NCBI RefSeq assembly: GCF_900101465.1
Contig: NZ_FMZM01000005.1
Coordinates: forward strand, 101,384-165,383
DNA length: 64,000 bases
Reading direction: 5' to 3'
Source: Nocardioides lianchengensis
GTDB taxonomy: Bacteria; Actinomycetota; Actinomycetes; Propionibacteriales; Nocardioidaceae
This document shows, piece by piece, positions 17,669 to 27,318 of the stretch. Position 1 is the first letter of the stretch; each line of letters opens with the position of its first letter. The position numbers and the translations under genes were made by a program. Below the pieces are notes generated by a model. That model worked only from the letters and a program-made list of their open reading frames with translations. It was not told where the DNA came from and did not search any database.

Positions 17669-18561
17669 CGTGTCCATGCGTAGATCCGTTCCGGCTCGGG
17701 CTCGAACAGGTGGGCGCCCTCGACGCCCGGGAGGTGGGCGAGGGCGCGGTACTCCGACGCCATCGCCACCCACGCGCCGGTCTCGGCGACCACGGCGGGC
17801 TTGCAGGCGATCGCGTCGCGGACGACCGCGAACGAGTCGCGGTTCGAGACGAGCAGCGTGTAGAAGCCGTCGAACTCGGCGCACAGACCCTTCAGCGCCG
17901 TCTCGACGTCGAGGCCGTCGGCCAGCGCTTGCGCGACGTAGCGGGCGCCCACCTCGGTGTCGTTCTCGCTGTCGAAGACGACGCCGCGGGCACGCAGCTC
18001 GCGCCGGATCGTGGCGTGGTTGGCGAACGAGCCGTTGTGCACGAGGCACTGGTCGGGGCCGACGGCGTACGGGTGCGCGCCGGACGGCGTCACGGCCGAC
18101 TCGGTGGCCATCCGGGTATGCCCGACGCCCTGCCAGCCCTGCGCCTCGGCGAGGCCCCACTGCGCGGCGAGCGCCCGCGGGTGGCCGACGTCCTTGAGCA
18201 CGGTCAGGTCCTCCCCGAAGCCCGCGACCAGGGCCTCCGGCGCGGCCGCGCGGACGGCGGCGAGCAGCGGCTCGACGTCCCCCGGCGCGTGCACGACGTA
18301 CGTCGACCCCAGCGGCAGCACGCTCACCTCGGCACCGGTCGCCGCGGTGAGCGCGGTCGCCAGCTCGTCGGCCGGCGCGGACGCGTCCAGCACCGACACG
18401 GTCGCGTGCCCGGGTGGGGACCAGCGCGGGTCGCCGTACACGGCGACGCCGGCGGAGTCGGCGCCCCGCTCCTCCATCTCGCCGAGCATCCCGGTCAGCA
18501 GCTCGCCGAGCCGGGGGAACAGGTCGGGGTCACGCAGGTGCAGTCCCACGATGCCGCACAT
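17665..18561 (-). CDS. Class II glutamine amidotransferase (GlxB/MgsA-like)
   Basis: The 298-residue Ntn-type amidotransferase starts MCGIVGLH; Cys2, exposed after Met removal, is the nucleophile. GHTRMATESAVTPSGAHPY and the HNGSFANHATIRREL segment are the glutamine-binding strands of the GATase II fold. It would release ammonia from glutamine, or methylamine or another amine from a gamma-glutamylamide, for use by the FMN subunit. It is joined to glutamine synthetase upstream (TGATG overlap) and to the GXGXG gene downstream (ATGA overlap). Confidence 0.92.
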   Translation of the reverse strand: MCGIVGLHLRDPDLFPRLGELLTGMLGEMEERGADSAGVAVYGDPRWSPPGHATVSVLDASAPADELATALTAATGAEVSVLPLGSTYVVHAPGDVEPLLAAVRAAAPEALVAGFGEDLTVLKDVGHPRALAAQWGLAEAQGWQGVGHTRMATESAVTPSGAHPYAVGPDQCLVHNGSFANHATIRRELRARGVVFDSENDTEVGARYVAQALADGLDVETALKGLCAEFDGFYTLLVSNRDSFAVVRDAIACKPAVVAETGAWVAMASEYRALAHLPGVEGAHLFEPEPERIYAWTR

Positions 18562-19862
18562 CAGAACGCCTCCAGGTAGTGGTCGATCTCCCAGGGGGAG
18601 ATCTGGCTGTGCCAGGTGAAGAACTCGGTCCGCTTCAGCTGCGCGAAGTACGACGCCACGCCGTCGCCGGCCGCGTCGAGGACGCCGGTCAGCACCGGGT
18701 CGGCCTCCAGCGCCTCGACCGCGTGCAGCAGGGTCAGCGGCAGCGGCTCGCTGCTGGTCGCGCCCGGGTCGCCCGGGTCGAGCGCCCGCGCGACGCCGTC
18801 CAGGCCCGCGCCGACCGCGCCGGCGATGGCCAGGTAGGGATTGGCCGACCCGTCGCCGCCGCGCAGCTCCACCCGCTGGTCGTCGGGCACCCGGACGTAG
18901 TGCGTGCGGTCGTTCCCGCCGTACGTCGCCCGCCGCGGTGCCCAGGACGCGCCCGAGGCGGTCGTGAGGGCGCCGGTGCGCTTGTAGGAGTTCACCGTCG
19001 GCGCCAGCACCGACTGCAGCGCGCAGGCGTGCTCGAGGACGCCGGCGACGAAGGAGTACGCCGTCGGCGACAGGCCCAGTCCGCGAGCGTCGTCCGCGCC
19101 CGGGAAGACGTTGGACCCGTCGCGCTGCAGCGAGACGTGCAGGTGCAGGCCGGTCCCGGTCCGGTCGCCGAACGGCTTGGGCATGAACGTGGCGGTCATG
19201 CCCTGCTCGGCGGCGAGGACGCTGAGCAGGTAGCGCAGCGTGATCACCCGGTCGGCGGTGGTGAGCGCGTCGGCGTAGGCGAAGTTCTGCTCGAACTGGC
19301 CGTTGCCGTCCTCGTGGTCGTTGGCGTAGTTGCCCCAGCCGAGATCGTTCATGGCCCGCGAGATCGTCGTCAGGTGGTCGTACATCCGGGTCACGCCACG
19401 GGCGTCGTAGCAGGGTTGGGCGGCGGTGTCGGCCGGGTCGGCGGTGCGCAGCCGACCCTGCTCGTCGCGGTCGACCAGGAAGTACTCGACCTCGGCGCCG
19501 ACGTACGGCGCCAGCCCCTCCTGAGCGGCCCGCGCGAGCACCGCCTTCAGGATGTTGCGCGGGGCGAACGGCCACGGCCTCCCCTCGACGTGCGGGTCGC
19601 AGTGCACGATCGCCAGGCCCGGCTTCACGAAGGGGACCGGCGTGAACGACGCCGGGTCGGGGATGGCCATCAGGTCGGGGTCCTTCGGCTCCTGGCCGAT
19701 CGCGCCGACGGCGTACCCGGCGAAGCCGACGCCCTCGGTGGCCAGCGCGTCGACCGCCTCGACCGGCACGAGCTTGGCGCAGGGCTTGCCACGCAGGTCG
19801 ACGAAGAGCGCGAGGAGGAACGTCGTCCCGCTCTCGCGGGCGAGGGTCTGGAGGTCGGTCAT
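18561..19862 (-). CDS. Type III glutamine synthetase family protein (GlnT/gamma-glutamylmethylamide synthetase-like)
   Basis: The 433-residue protein has the glutamine synthetase beta-grasp and catalytic domains, with GAEVEYFLVD (metal ligands), NDHEDGNGQFEQNF, FMPKPFGDRTGTGLHLHVSL and the C-terminal RVELRGGDGSANPYLAIAG substrate loop. It is shorter than GlnA and groups by motif with GlnT/GmaS, which ligate glutamate to ammonia or methylamine. AAGGAA lies 5 nt before ATG 19862. Its downstream partners (amidotransferase, GXGXG and FMN subunits) suggest a gamma-glutamylamide intermediate; plain glutamine synthesis is the alternative. A hairpin separates it from amt, so it may also have its own promoter. 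Confidence 0.9.
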   Translation of the reverse strand: MTDLQTLARESGTTFLLALFVDLRGKPCAKLVPVEAVDALATEGVGFAGYAVGAIGQEPKDPDLMAIPDPASFTPVPFVKPGLAIVHCDPHVEGRPWPFAPRNILKAVLARAAQEGLAPYVGAEVEYFLVDRDEQGRLRTADPADTAAQPCYDARGVTRMYDHLTTISRAMNDLGWGNYANDHEDGNGQFEQNFAYADALTTADRVITLRYLLSVLAAEQGMTATFMPKPFGDRTGTGLHLHVSLQRDGSNVFPGADDARGLGLSPTAYSFVAGVLEHACALQSVLAPTVNSYKRTGALTTASGASWAPRRATYGGNDRTHYVRVPDDQRVELRGGDGSANPYLAIAGAVGAGLDGVARALDPGDPGATSSEPLPLTLLHAVEALEADPVLTGVLDAAGDGVASYFAQLKRTEFFTWHSQISPWEIDHYLEAF

Positions 19863-19924
19863 GCTGTTCCTTGTCTACTACGAAGAATCAACAACCACGG
19901 AGAGTGGACCTGCGGGGCCGAGAA

Positions 19925-19950
19925 AAGCGGCCGCCCGGAGGCGGCCGCTT
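19925..19950 (-). terminator. Hairpin between amt and the glutamine synthetase gene
   Basis: A perfect 11-bp stem (19925-19935 with 19940-19950) closes a CGGA loop, 10 bp beyond the amt stop. It would end or attenuate amt transcripts before the synthetase gene. Confidence 0.7.
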
Positions 19951-19959
19951 CTCGGAGCG

Positions 19960-21204
19960 TCAGACCAGGTCGTACGCCGGGTCGCGGTGCGACTTGGCGT
20001 CGATGCCGGCCTCCTCGTCCTCCGGGGAGATCCGGATGCCGATGGTGGCCTTGAGGGCCAGGGCGATGGCCGAGGTCACGATCAGCGTGTAGGCCAGGAC
20101 CGCGACGACCGCCGCGGCCTGCCGGCCGAGCTGCTCGAGGCCGCCGCCGTAGAAGAGGCCGTCGACACCGCTCGGCATGTCGGCGTTGCCGACGAGGCCG
20201 ATCATCAGGGTGCCGATGATGCCGCCCACCAGGTGCACGCCGACCACGTCGAGCGTGTCGTCGTAGCCCAGCTTGTCCTTCAGGCCGATCGCGAGCTGGC
20301 ACAGGCCGCCGGCGACCAGGCCGACCACGATCGAGCCCATCGGCGAGACCGCGGCGCAGGACGGGGTGATCGCGACCAGTCCGGCGATGGCGCCGGAGGC
20401 GGCGCCGATGCCGGTGGTGTGGCCGGTGCGCAGCTGCTCGACACCCAGCCAGGCCAGGACCGCGGCGCAGGTGGCGAGGAAGGTCGTCAGCATGACCACC
20501 GAGGACGCGTTGTTGGCGGCCAGGGCCGAGCCGCCGTTGAAGGCGTACCAGCCGGCCCACAGCAGACCCGCGCCGAGCAGGGTCAGCGGGACGTTGTGGG
20601 GGCGGGGGGCCTGGCCCCAGGTGGCGCGCTTGCCGAGGATGACCGCGAGGGCCAGGGCCGCCGCGCCGGCGTTGATGTGCACGGCCGTGCCGCCGGCGAA
20701 GTCGATGGCCTTCAGGTCGTTGGCGATCCAGCCGCCGATGACGCTGCCGTCGGCGGAGTCGAACGCGAAGACCCAGTGCGCGACCGGGAAGTAGACGAGC
20801 ACGGCCCAGATCGCCGCGAAGGCCATCCAGGCGCCGAACTTCATCCGGTCCGCGACCGCGCCCGAGATCAGGGCGACGGTGATGCCGGCGAAGAGGGCCT
20901 GGAAGACCGCGAAGAGCGCCAGGGGTACGGCGACCTCCCCGTCGGCGATCGCTTCCCCGAGGCCGGCGTACTCGGTGATGCTGCCGAGGAGCCCCGCGTC
21001 GCCGTAGGAGTTGCCGAAGACCATCGAGTAGCCGAAGAAGACCCAGAGGACGCCGACGACGGCGACGGCTCCGAAGGTCATCATCATCATGTTGATGCTG
21101 CTCTTGACGCTGACCATGCCGCCGTAGAAGAGCGCGAGGCCGGGGATCATCATCGTCAGGCCGATGATGCAGGCCAGCATGAAGGCAGTAGTGCCTGTGT
21201 CCAT
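19960..21204 (-). CDS. amt: Ammonium transporter
   Basis: The 414-residue Amt/Mep/Rh channel protein has 11 expected membrane helices. Recognisable segments are GLALFYGGMVSVKSSINMMMMTFGA, the signature region FAGGTAVHINAGAAALALAVILGKR (with the first pore His), and the second pore His in DTLDVVGVHLVGGIIGTL. It conducts ammonium or ammonia, and some members carry methylammonium. AAGGA lies about 8 nt before ATG 21204. It is first in the minus-strand nitrogen run; no linked glnK or glnD is visible, unlike the common amtB-glnK pair. Confidence 0.96.
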   Translation of the reverse strand: MDTGTTAFMLACIIGLTMMIPGLALFYGGMVSVKSSINMMMMTFGAVAVVGVLWVFFGYSMVFGNSYGDAGLLGSITEYAGLGEAIADGEVAVPLALFAVFQALFAGITVALISGAVADRMKFGAWMAFAAIWAVLVYFPVAHWVFAFDSADGSVIGGWIANDLKAIDFAGGTAVHINAGAAALALAVILGKRATWGQAPRPHNVPLTLLGAGLLWAGWYAFNGGSALAANNASSVVMLTTFLATCAAVLAWLGVEQLRTGHTTGIGAASGAIAGLVAITPSCAAVSPMGSIVVGLVAGGLCQLAIGLKDKLGYDDTLDVVGVHLVGGIIGTLMIGLVGNADMPSGVDGLFYGGGLEQLGRQAAAVVAVLAYTLIVTSAIALALKATIGIRISPEDEEAGIDAKSHRDPAYDLV

Positions 21205-21723
21205 CGAGGAGTCCTTCGTGGTCGGGGCCTCCCGAGCGGCCCGGCAGATGTCTCCCCGTAGTTGACCGGGTCCACTTTGCGTCGACTTCGCAGTCGTGTA
21301 ACAGCTGGATGAACCCGTACGACGACCGCCGCGACATCTGAGTGACGGGCGTCACGGTTCTCCACAGAGGCGTGCACAGGTCTGGACCGGATCCTGTGGA
21401 ACGGGAACGGTTCCTGTGGAGGGGGGACCCGGTTCGGTGGAGGGGCCTGTGGAACCGCCGGAACGTCTTGTCGGGCCCGCTCGGGACCGCGTAGAACTCT
21501 CCTCACCAGCTCGGAACCGGCCGCAAGGCAGGGGAGGGGCCGGTGACCAGGCAGGAACGAGGATCCGCACCACGAGGCAACTCGCGGCGTCGGCCCGGTG
21601 ACGGGGACGGCGGGGTCGGAGGTCCGGTCGGGTCGGGGTGGGCGTCACCGTCTCCGCCCCACAGCGAGGGCCCCGTGACGCTCATACCGTCGCGGGGCCC
21701 TCCTTCATTTCACGCCTGGGCTC
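21205..21723. other. Intergenic region upstream of amt with CTGTGGA cluster; possible plus-strand RNA
   Basis: This 519-bp gap holds the amt promoter region at its left end. Four TCCACAG/CTGTGGA motifs lie in 21359-21455. A hairpin with a following CCTTCATTT stands at 21666-21710. I find no convincing protein-coding frame and no recognised RNA family, so a small plus-strand RNA is only a possibility. Confidence 0.3.
21666..21702. terminator. Terminator hairpin beside dinB
   Basis: A 15-bp stem with one G-T wobble (21666-21680 with 21688-21702) and a 7-nt loop. It follows the dinB stop on the minus strand; on the plus strand it is followed by CCTTCATTT, so it looks able to work in both directions. 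Confidence 0.7.
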
Positions 21724-23040
<1,317 letters not shown>

Positions 23041-23155
23041 GCACGGACCGTACTCCGGGCCACCGACCGTCCACAGGCGCGCCTCCGGACGGCCTTCTCC
23101 ACAGGCCTGTGCGGCCCCGGCCTGGCTGTCCGTGCGCCCGGGGAGCGTCCCCGGC

Positions 23156-24112
23156 ATGACGACACCGACCCCGACCCGCCTGACCGCCCGCACCTCCGAG
23201 GACCTGCTCGCCATGGTCCCGGTCGTCCTCGGCTTCCAGCCGGCCGACTCCGTGGCGCTGCTGACCTTCGGCGCCGCGCGGCCGTTCCACCCCCGCATCG
23301 ACCTGCCGGCCTCGCCCACCGAGGACGCCGACATCGTGCAGGCCCTGCTCGAGCCGGCGCGCCACCACGAGGTCGCCCGCGTCGCCGTGGTCGTCTACGC
23401 CGCGCCGTCCCGAGCGACGACGGTCCACCGGCTCGGCGGGCCGCTGGTGCGGGCCTTCCAGCGCGCCGGCATCGACGTGGTCGACGCGCTCTGGGCCGAC
23501 GGCGAGCGTTGGCACCCGCTGCTCGGACGACGTGAGGGGGTCCCCGAGGAGGGCGTCCCGTACGACGTCTCGAGCCACCGGTTCACGGCGCAGGCCGTGC
23601 TCGACGGTCGGGCCCTGCTCGCCTCGCGCGGCGAGCTGGAGCGGGTCCTCGACCCCGATCCGGACGGCACGGCCCTCATCGCCTCGCGGTTGGCCCGCCC
23701 GGTGCGGGCCACCGGCTCGGCCGTGGCGGCGGCCGTCGCTCGCCACCTCGACGCCGGTCGCCTGCCCGACGGTGTGCTGGCGGCGGTGCTCCTCGGCATC
23801 CGGAACCCCGCCGTGCGCGATGCCGCGTGGGTGCCGGTGCGGCGCGCCGTCGCGCGCGACCACGTCCGACTCTGGACCGACGCGGTCCGCCGCGCGCCCG
23901 CGGAGGTGCGCGGGGGAGCGGCGGCCGTGCTCGCGATGGTCGCGTGGATCTCGGGCGACGGCGCCCTGGCGTGGTGCGCGATCGACCGGTGCCAGCAGGT
24001 CGACCCCGACAACTCGCTGGCCCGGCTGGTGGCCGAGGCGCTGCAGCGGGCCGTGCCGCCCGACACGCTGGACGAGCTGCAGGAGGCCGGTGCCGTCGAT
24101 CCGTGGTGGTGA
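23156..24112 (+). CDS. DUF4192 domain-containing protein
   Basis: The 318-residue protein matches the actinobacterial DUF4192 family: N-terminal LTARTSEDLLAMVPVVLGFQPADSVALLTFG, a central HPLLG-type segment and the C-terminal region AVLAMVAWISGDGALAWCAIDRCQQVDPDNSLA. Function is unknown; it is soluble and widely conserved in actinobacteria. ATG 23156 lies 116 bp from the divergent dinB start. Confidence 0.88.
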   Translation: MTTPTPTRLTARTSEDLLAMVPVVLGFQPADSVALLTFGAARPFHPRIDLPASPTEDADIVQALLEPARHHEVARVAVVVYAAPSRATTVHRLGGPLVRAFQRAGIDVVDALWADGERWHPLLGRREGVPEEGVPYDVSSHRFTAQAVLDGRALLASRGELERVLDPDPDGTALIASRLARPVRATGSAVAAAVARHLDAGRLPDGVLAAVLLGIRNPAVRDAAWVPVRRAVARDHVRLWTDAVRRAPAEVRGGAAAVLAMVAWISGDGALAWCAIDRCQQVDPDNSLARLVAEALQRAVPPDTLDELQEAGAVDPWW

Positions 24113-24140
24113 CCGGCGGCCCGCAGGGGTACTCCCGGGC

Positions 24141-25274
24141 ATGAGCGGCTCGGGAACACCCCGCACGATCGGCCTCGAGGAGGAGCTGCTGCTCGTCGAC
24201 CCGGCCACCCGGCGGGTCACCTCCCGCGCGACCCAGGTGCTGAAGGACTTCCACGATCGCGGTCCCGAGCGCACCCGTGCCACGGACGACCTCGACCCCG
24301 AGCTGTTCCGCCACCAGCTGGAGACCCGCACGGACCCGTCCGCCTCGACCGTGGACCAGCTCGACCAGGTGCGCGCGGCCCGCCGTACGGCGGGGGAGGC
24401 GGCTGCGGCCGGCGGGTTGGCGGTCGCCGCCTGCGGGATCGTGCCGAGCGCGCTCGAGGAGGCGGTGGTCTCGCCGGGGGACCGCTACCGCGCGATCGTC
24501 GACACCTTCGGCGCGGTCGCTCTCACCGGCGGCACCTGCGGCATGCACGTCCACGTCGACATCGCGAGCGATGCCGAGGGGGTCGGGGTCCTCGACCGGA
24601 TCGGCCCGTGGCTGCCGGTCCTGCTCGCGGTCAGCGCCAACTCGCCCATCCACGACGGCCGCGACACGTCGTACGCATCCTGGCGCTCGCAGGTATGGGG
24701 CCGCTGGCCCAGCGCAGGTCCGACCGAGCAGTTCGGGTCGGTCGAGGGCTACCGGGCGGCGTGCGCCGCGCTGATCGCGACCGGGGCGGCGCTCGACGAG
24801 GGGATGCTCTACCTCGACGCCCGGCTCGCCGCCCACCAGCCCACGCTCGAGGTCCGGGTCGCCGACGTGTGCACCGACCCGCTCGACACCGTCCTGGTGG
24901 CCGCCCTGACGCGTGCGCTGGTCGAGACCCTCGCTCGGGACCACGCCGCCGGCACCCCGGTTCCGCCGTGGCGGGCCGAGGCGCTCAGGGCCGCTCAGTG
25001 GCGGGCCGCGCGGTACGGCGTCTCCGGCCGGCTGGTGCACCCGGAGCAGCGTGGGCTCGCGCCGGTGGCCGAGGTGCTGGCCGCCCTGGTCGAGCGGGTC
25101 CGCCCGGCGCTGGAGGAGGCCGGCGACGCCGACCTGGTGCGCGACGGCGTACGCCGGGTCCTGGCCGCGGGCGGGTCGTCGCGCCAGCGGGCCGCCCACG
25201 AGCGCACCGGCAGCGTCGACGGCGTCGTCGACGACCTCCTCGCGCGGACGCGCGCCTCATGGGAAGGGGCCTAG
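24141..25274 (+). CDS. Carboxylate-amine ligase, YbdK/EgtA-like GCS2 family
   Basis: The 377-residue protein belongs to the glutamate-cysteine ligase type 2 family: N-terminal IGLEEELLLVDPATRRV, the catalytic GGTCGMHVHVDIASDAEGV strand, NSPIHDGRDTSYASWRSQVWGRWP, and the C-terminal WRAARYGVSGRLVHPEQ. Members ligate glutamate to cysteine or another amine with ATP; physiological roles are mostly untested. It follows DUF4192 by 28 bp and precedes a second GCS2-family gene by 9 bp. Mycothiol synthesis does not need gamma-glutamylcysteine, so glutathione precursor, ergothioneine or another peptide are open possibilities. Confidence 0.88.
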   Translation: MSGSGTPRTIGLEEELLLVDPATRRVTSRATQVLKDFHDRGPERTRATDDLDPELFRHQLETRTDPSASTVDQLDQVRAARRTAGEAAAAGGLAVAACGIVPSALEEAVVSPGDRYRAIVDTFGAVALTGGTCGMHVHVDIASDAEGVGVLDRIGPWLPVLLAVSANSPIHDGRDTSYASWRSQVWGRWPSAGPTEQFGSVEGYRAACAALIATGAALDEGMLYLDARLAAHQPTLEVRVADVCTDPLDTVLVAALTRALVETLARDHAAGTPVPPWRAEALRAAQWRAARYGVSGRLVHPEQRGLAPVAEVLAALVERVRPALEEAGDADLVRDGVRRVLAAGGSSRQRAAHERTGSVDGVVDDLLARTRASWEGA

Positions 25275-25277
25275 GGT
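25272..25277 (+). promoter_or_regulatory. Leaderless -10 box (TAGGGT) for the 488-aa GCS2 ligase
   Basis: TAGGGT overlaps the previous stop codon and ends 6 nt before ATG 25284. Confidence 0.5.
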
Positions 25278-25283
25278 TCCGGC

Positions 25284-26750
25284 ATGGGTGAAGAGGTCGA
25301 GGCACAGGAGTTCACGCGCGCTGATCGCACCCGTCACCGCGAGAAGGTGCGGCGGTGCCTGGACGTGTTCGCGCGGATGCTGCGCGACGCGCGGTTCGAC
25401 ACCGACGACCCGATGACGGGTCTCGAGGTCGAGCTCAACCTGATCGACGAGGTCGGCGACCCCGCGCTGAAGAACGCGCAGGCCCTCGACGCCATCGCCG
25501 ACCCCGACTTCCAGACCGAGCTGGGCCAGTTCAACATCGAGATCAACGTGCCGCCGGCCCGGCTGCGCGAGGGCGGGCTGGCCACGTTCGAGGCCAACCT
25601 GCGGCGCAGCCTCAACGACGCCGAGCACAAGTCCGCCGACGTCGGCGCCCACCTGGTGATGATCGGCATCCTGCCGACACTCGCTGACGGCCACATGGGC
25701 GTCCACAGCATCAGCGGCAATCCCCGCTACCGGCTGCTCAGCGAGCAGATCCTCGACGCGCGCGGGGAGGACATCTCGATCGAGATCGAGGGTGGCGCCG
25801 AGCGGCTGCGGACCACCGCCGACTCGATCCTGCCCGAGGCGGCGTGCACGAGCACCCAGCTCCACGTGCAGACCTCGCCCGACCAGTTCGCCGCCTACTG
25901 GAACGCCGCCCAGGCGATCTCCGCGGTCCAGCTGGCGATCGGCGCGAACTCGCCGTACCTCCTCGGCAAGGAGCTGTGGCGCGAGACCCGGATCCCGCTG
26001 TTCGAGCAGGCCACCGACACCCGCAGCGAGGAGCTCAAGGCCCAGGGGGTGCGGCCCCGGGTGTGGTTCGGCGAGCGCTGGATCACCTCGGTCTTCGACC
26101 TGTTCGAGGAGAACGTCCGCTACTTCCCGGCGCTGCTCCCGATCACCGACGACGAGGACCCGCTGGCGGTGCTGGAGGGTGGCGGCACCCCCAACCTCTC
26201 GGAGCTGCGCCTCCACAACGGGACGATCTACCGCTGGAACCGCCCGGTCTACGACATCGCCGGCGGCGTTCCCCACCTGCGGGTCGAGAACCGGGTGCTG
26301 GCCGCCGGTCCGACGGTCGCCGACACGATGGCCAACGCCGCGTTCTACTTCGGTCTGGTGCGGGCCCTGGCCGAGAGCCAGCGGCCGCTGTGGTCGCAGA
26401 TGTCCTTCTCGGCCGCCGAGGAGAACTTCCACGTCGCCGCCCAGCAGGGCATCGAGGCTCAGCTCTACTGGCCAGGCGTCGGCCAGGTCCGGGCCACCGA
26501 GCTGGTGCTGCGCCGGCTGCTGCCGCTGGCCCGGCACGGGCTGGCCGACTGGGGCGTCCCGACGGCCGAGGCCGACCGGCTGATGGACATCGTCGAGCAG
26601 CGCTGCCTGACCGGGGTCAACGGCGCCGAGTGGTTCGTGCGCCGGATGGGGAAGCGCGCCGGCCAGGACCGGTACGACGCGCTGCGCGCCACCCTGCTCG
26701 ACTACCGCGAGCGGATGCACACCAACGAGCCGGTGCACACCTGGGACTGA
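25284..26750 (+). CDS. Glutamate-cysteine ligase family protein (488 aa)
   Basis: The longer of two adjacent GCS2-superfamily proteins. The N-terminal TGLEVELNLIDEVGDPAL segment, QFNIEINVPPARL, the CTSTQLHVQTSPDQFAAYWNA strand, QLAIGANSPYLLGKELWRETRIPLFEQ and HNGTIYRWNRPVYD are typical of the actinobacterial glutamate-cysteine ligase-like family. Substrates are unproven. TAGGGT ends 6 nt before ATG 25284, so it may be transcribed as a leaderless mRNA as well as by read-through from the YbdK-like gene. Confidence 0.87.
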   Translation: MGEEVEAQEFTRADRTRHREKVRRCLDVFARMLRDARFDTDDPMTGLEVELNLIDEVGDPALKNAQALDAIADPDFQTELGQFNIEINVPPARLREGGLATFEANLRRSLNDAEHKSADVGAHLVMIGILPTLADGHMGVHSISGNPRYRLLSEQILDARGEDISIEIEGGAERLRTTADSILPEAACTSTQLHVQTSPDQFAAYWNAAQAISAVQLAIGANSPYLLGKELWRETRIPLFEQATDTRSEELKAQGVRPRVWFGERWITSVFDLFEENVRYFPALLPITDDEDPLAVLEGGGTPNLSELRLHNGTIYRWNRPVYDIAGGVPHLRVENRVLAAGPTVADTMANAAFYFGLVRALAESQRPLWSQMSFSAAEENFHVAAQQGIEAQLYWPGVGQVRATELVLRRLLPLARHGLADWGVPTAEADRLMDIVEQRCLTGVNGAEWFVRRMGKRAGQDRYDALRATLLDYRERMHTNEPVHTWD

Positions 26751-26769
26751 GCCCGGTTCCACCCCCGGG

Positions 26770-27195
26770 TCAGCGGCGTCGCAGCCGCTTCCAGTGCCGC
26801 GCCGTGCCGCTGCGCGGGTCGCGCCAGCCGTGCCGGTTGACGATCACCAGCGTCAGCGGCCGTCCGGCCTCCCGGCAGGCCGCGAGGGCCGCGGCCAGCC
26901 ACTGGGCGTCGACGTCCTGAAGGTCGAGCTCGCCCGGGCGGGTCAGCCACACCACCGGCTCACCGGCGCCGCCGACCGACGCCCCGGCCAGCATCGCGGC
27001 GACCACGTCGGTCCGTAGCGCGTGGTCGGTCTCGTCGGCGTCGAGCGCCAGGACCCGCTGCCGCCCGCCCGGCGTCCCGACGTGCAGCCGGGCCGGGAAG
27101 GACCGCCGCGGCTCGGAGGTGGCGTGGTCGAGGACCGCGCGCCGCAGCAGCGCGGCCAGCCGCGGCGCGAGCGGTTCGACGAGGCCCGGGTCCAT
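26770..27195 (-). CDS. Conserved hypothetical protein (141 aa)
   Basis: Not recognised. The protein is soluble, beginning MDPGLVEPLAPRLAALLRRAV and ending in a very basic GWRDPRSGTARHWKRLRRR tail. The middle GEPVVWLTRPGELDLQDVDAQWLAAALAACREAGRPLTLVIVNRHGW looks like an alternating alpha/beta fold with a buried VIVNRHGW strand. ATG 27195 follows AGGGTGGGGG. It is convergent with the ligase gene and divergent from the stress-protein gene. Confidence 0.7.
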   Translation of the reverse strand: MDPGLVEPLAPRLAALLRRAVLDHATSEPRRSFPARLHVGTPGGRQRVLALDADETDHALRTDVVAAMLAGASVGGAGEPVVWLTRPGELDLQDVDAQWLAAALAACREAGRPLTLVIVNRHGWRDPRSGTARHWKRLRRR

Positions 27196-27281
27196 GCCCC
27201 CACCCTGCCCGCGCGGCGCGGCCGGCGCCGCGCGCGTCCACAGGCCCCCATCGGGTACGGGAGTTCGATAGGTTGCGGAGA

Positions 27282-27297
27282 CCGGCAGCGCTGCCGG
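27282..27297. promoter_or_regulatory. Perfect 16-bp palindrome in the usp leader
   Basis: CCGGCAGCGCTGCCGG lies 22 bp before ATG 27319 and just after a TAGGTT -10 candidate (27270-27275). It could be an operator near +1 or an RNA hairpin near the ribosome-binding site. Confidence 0.5.
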
Positions 27298-27318
27298 CTG
27301 ACGAAGGGATGTAAGCCG

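Noticed and set aside
21270..21320. GlnR box upstream of amt (GTTAC on the minus strand near 21302)
   Set aside because: Only the first half-site fits; the following GCGAA and GCAAA at 11-bp steps do not match the GaAAC/GTnAC consensus well enough to call.
21359..21455. Replication origin or DnaA-box cluster
   Set aside because: The CTGTGGA motifs lack the full TTGTCCACA box, and dnaA, dnaN or an AT-rich unwinding region are absent.
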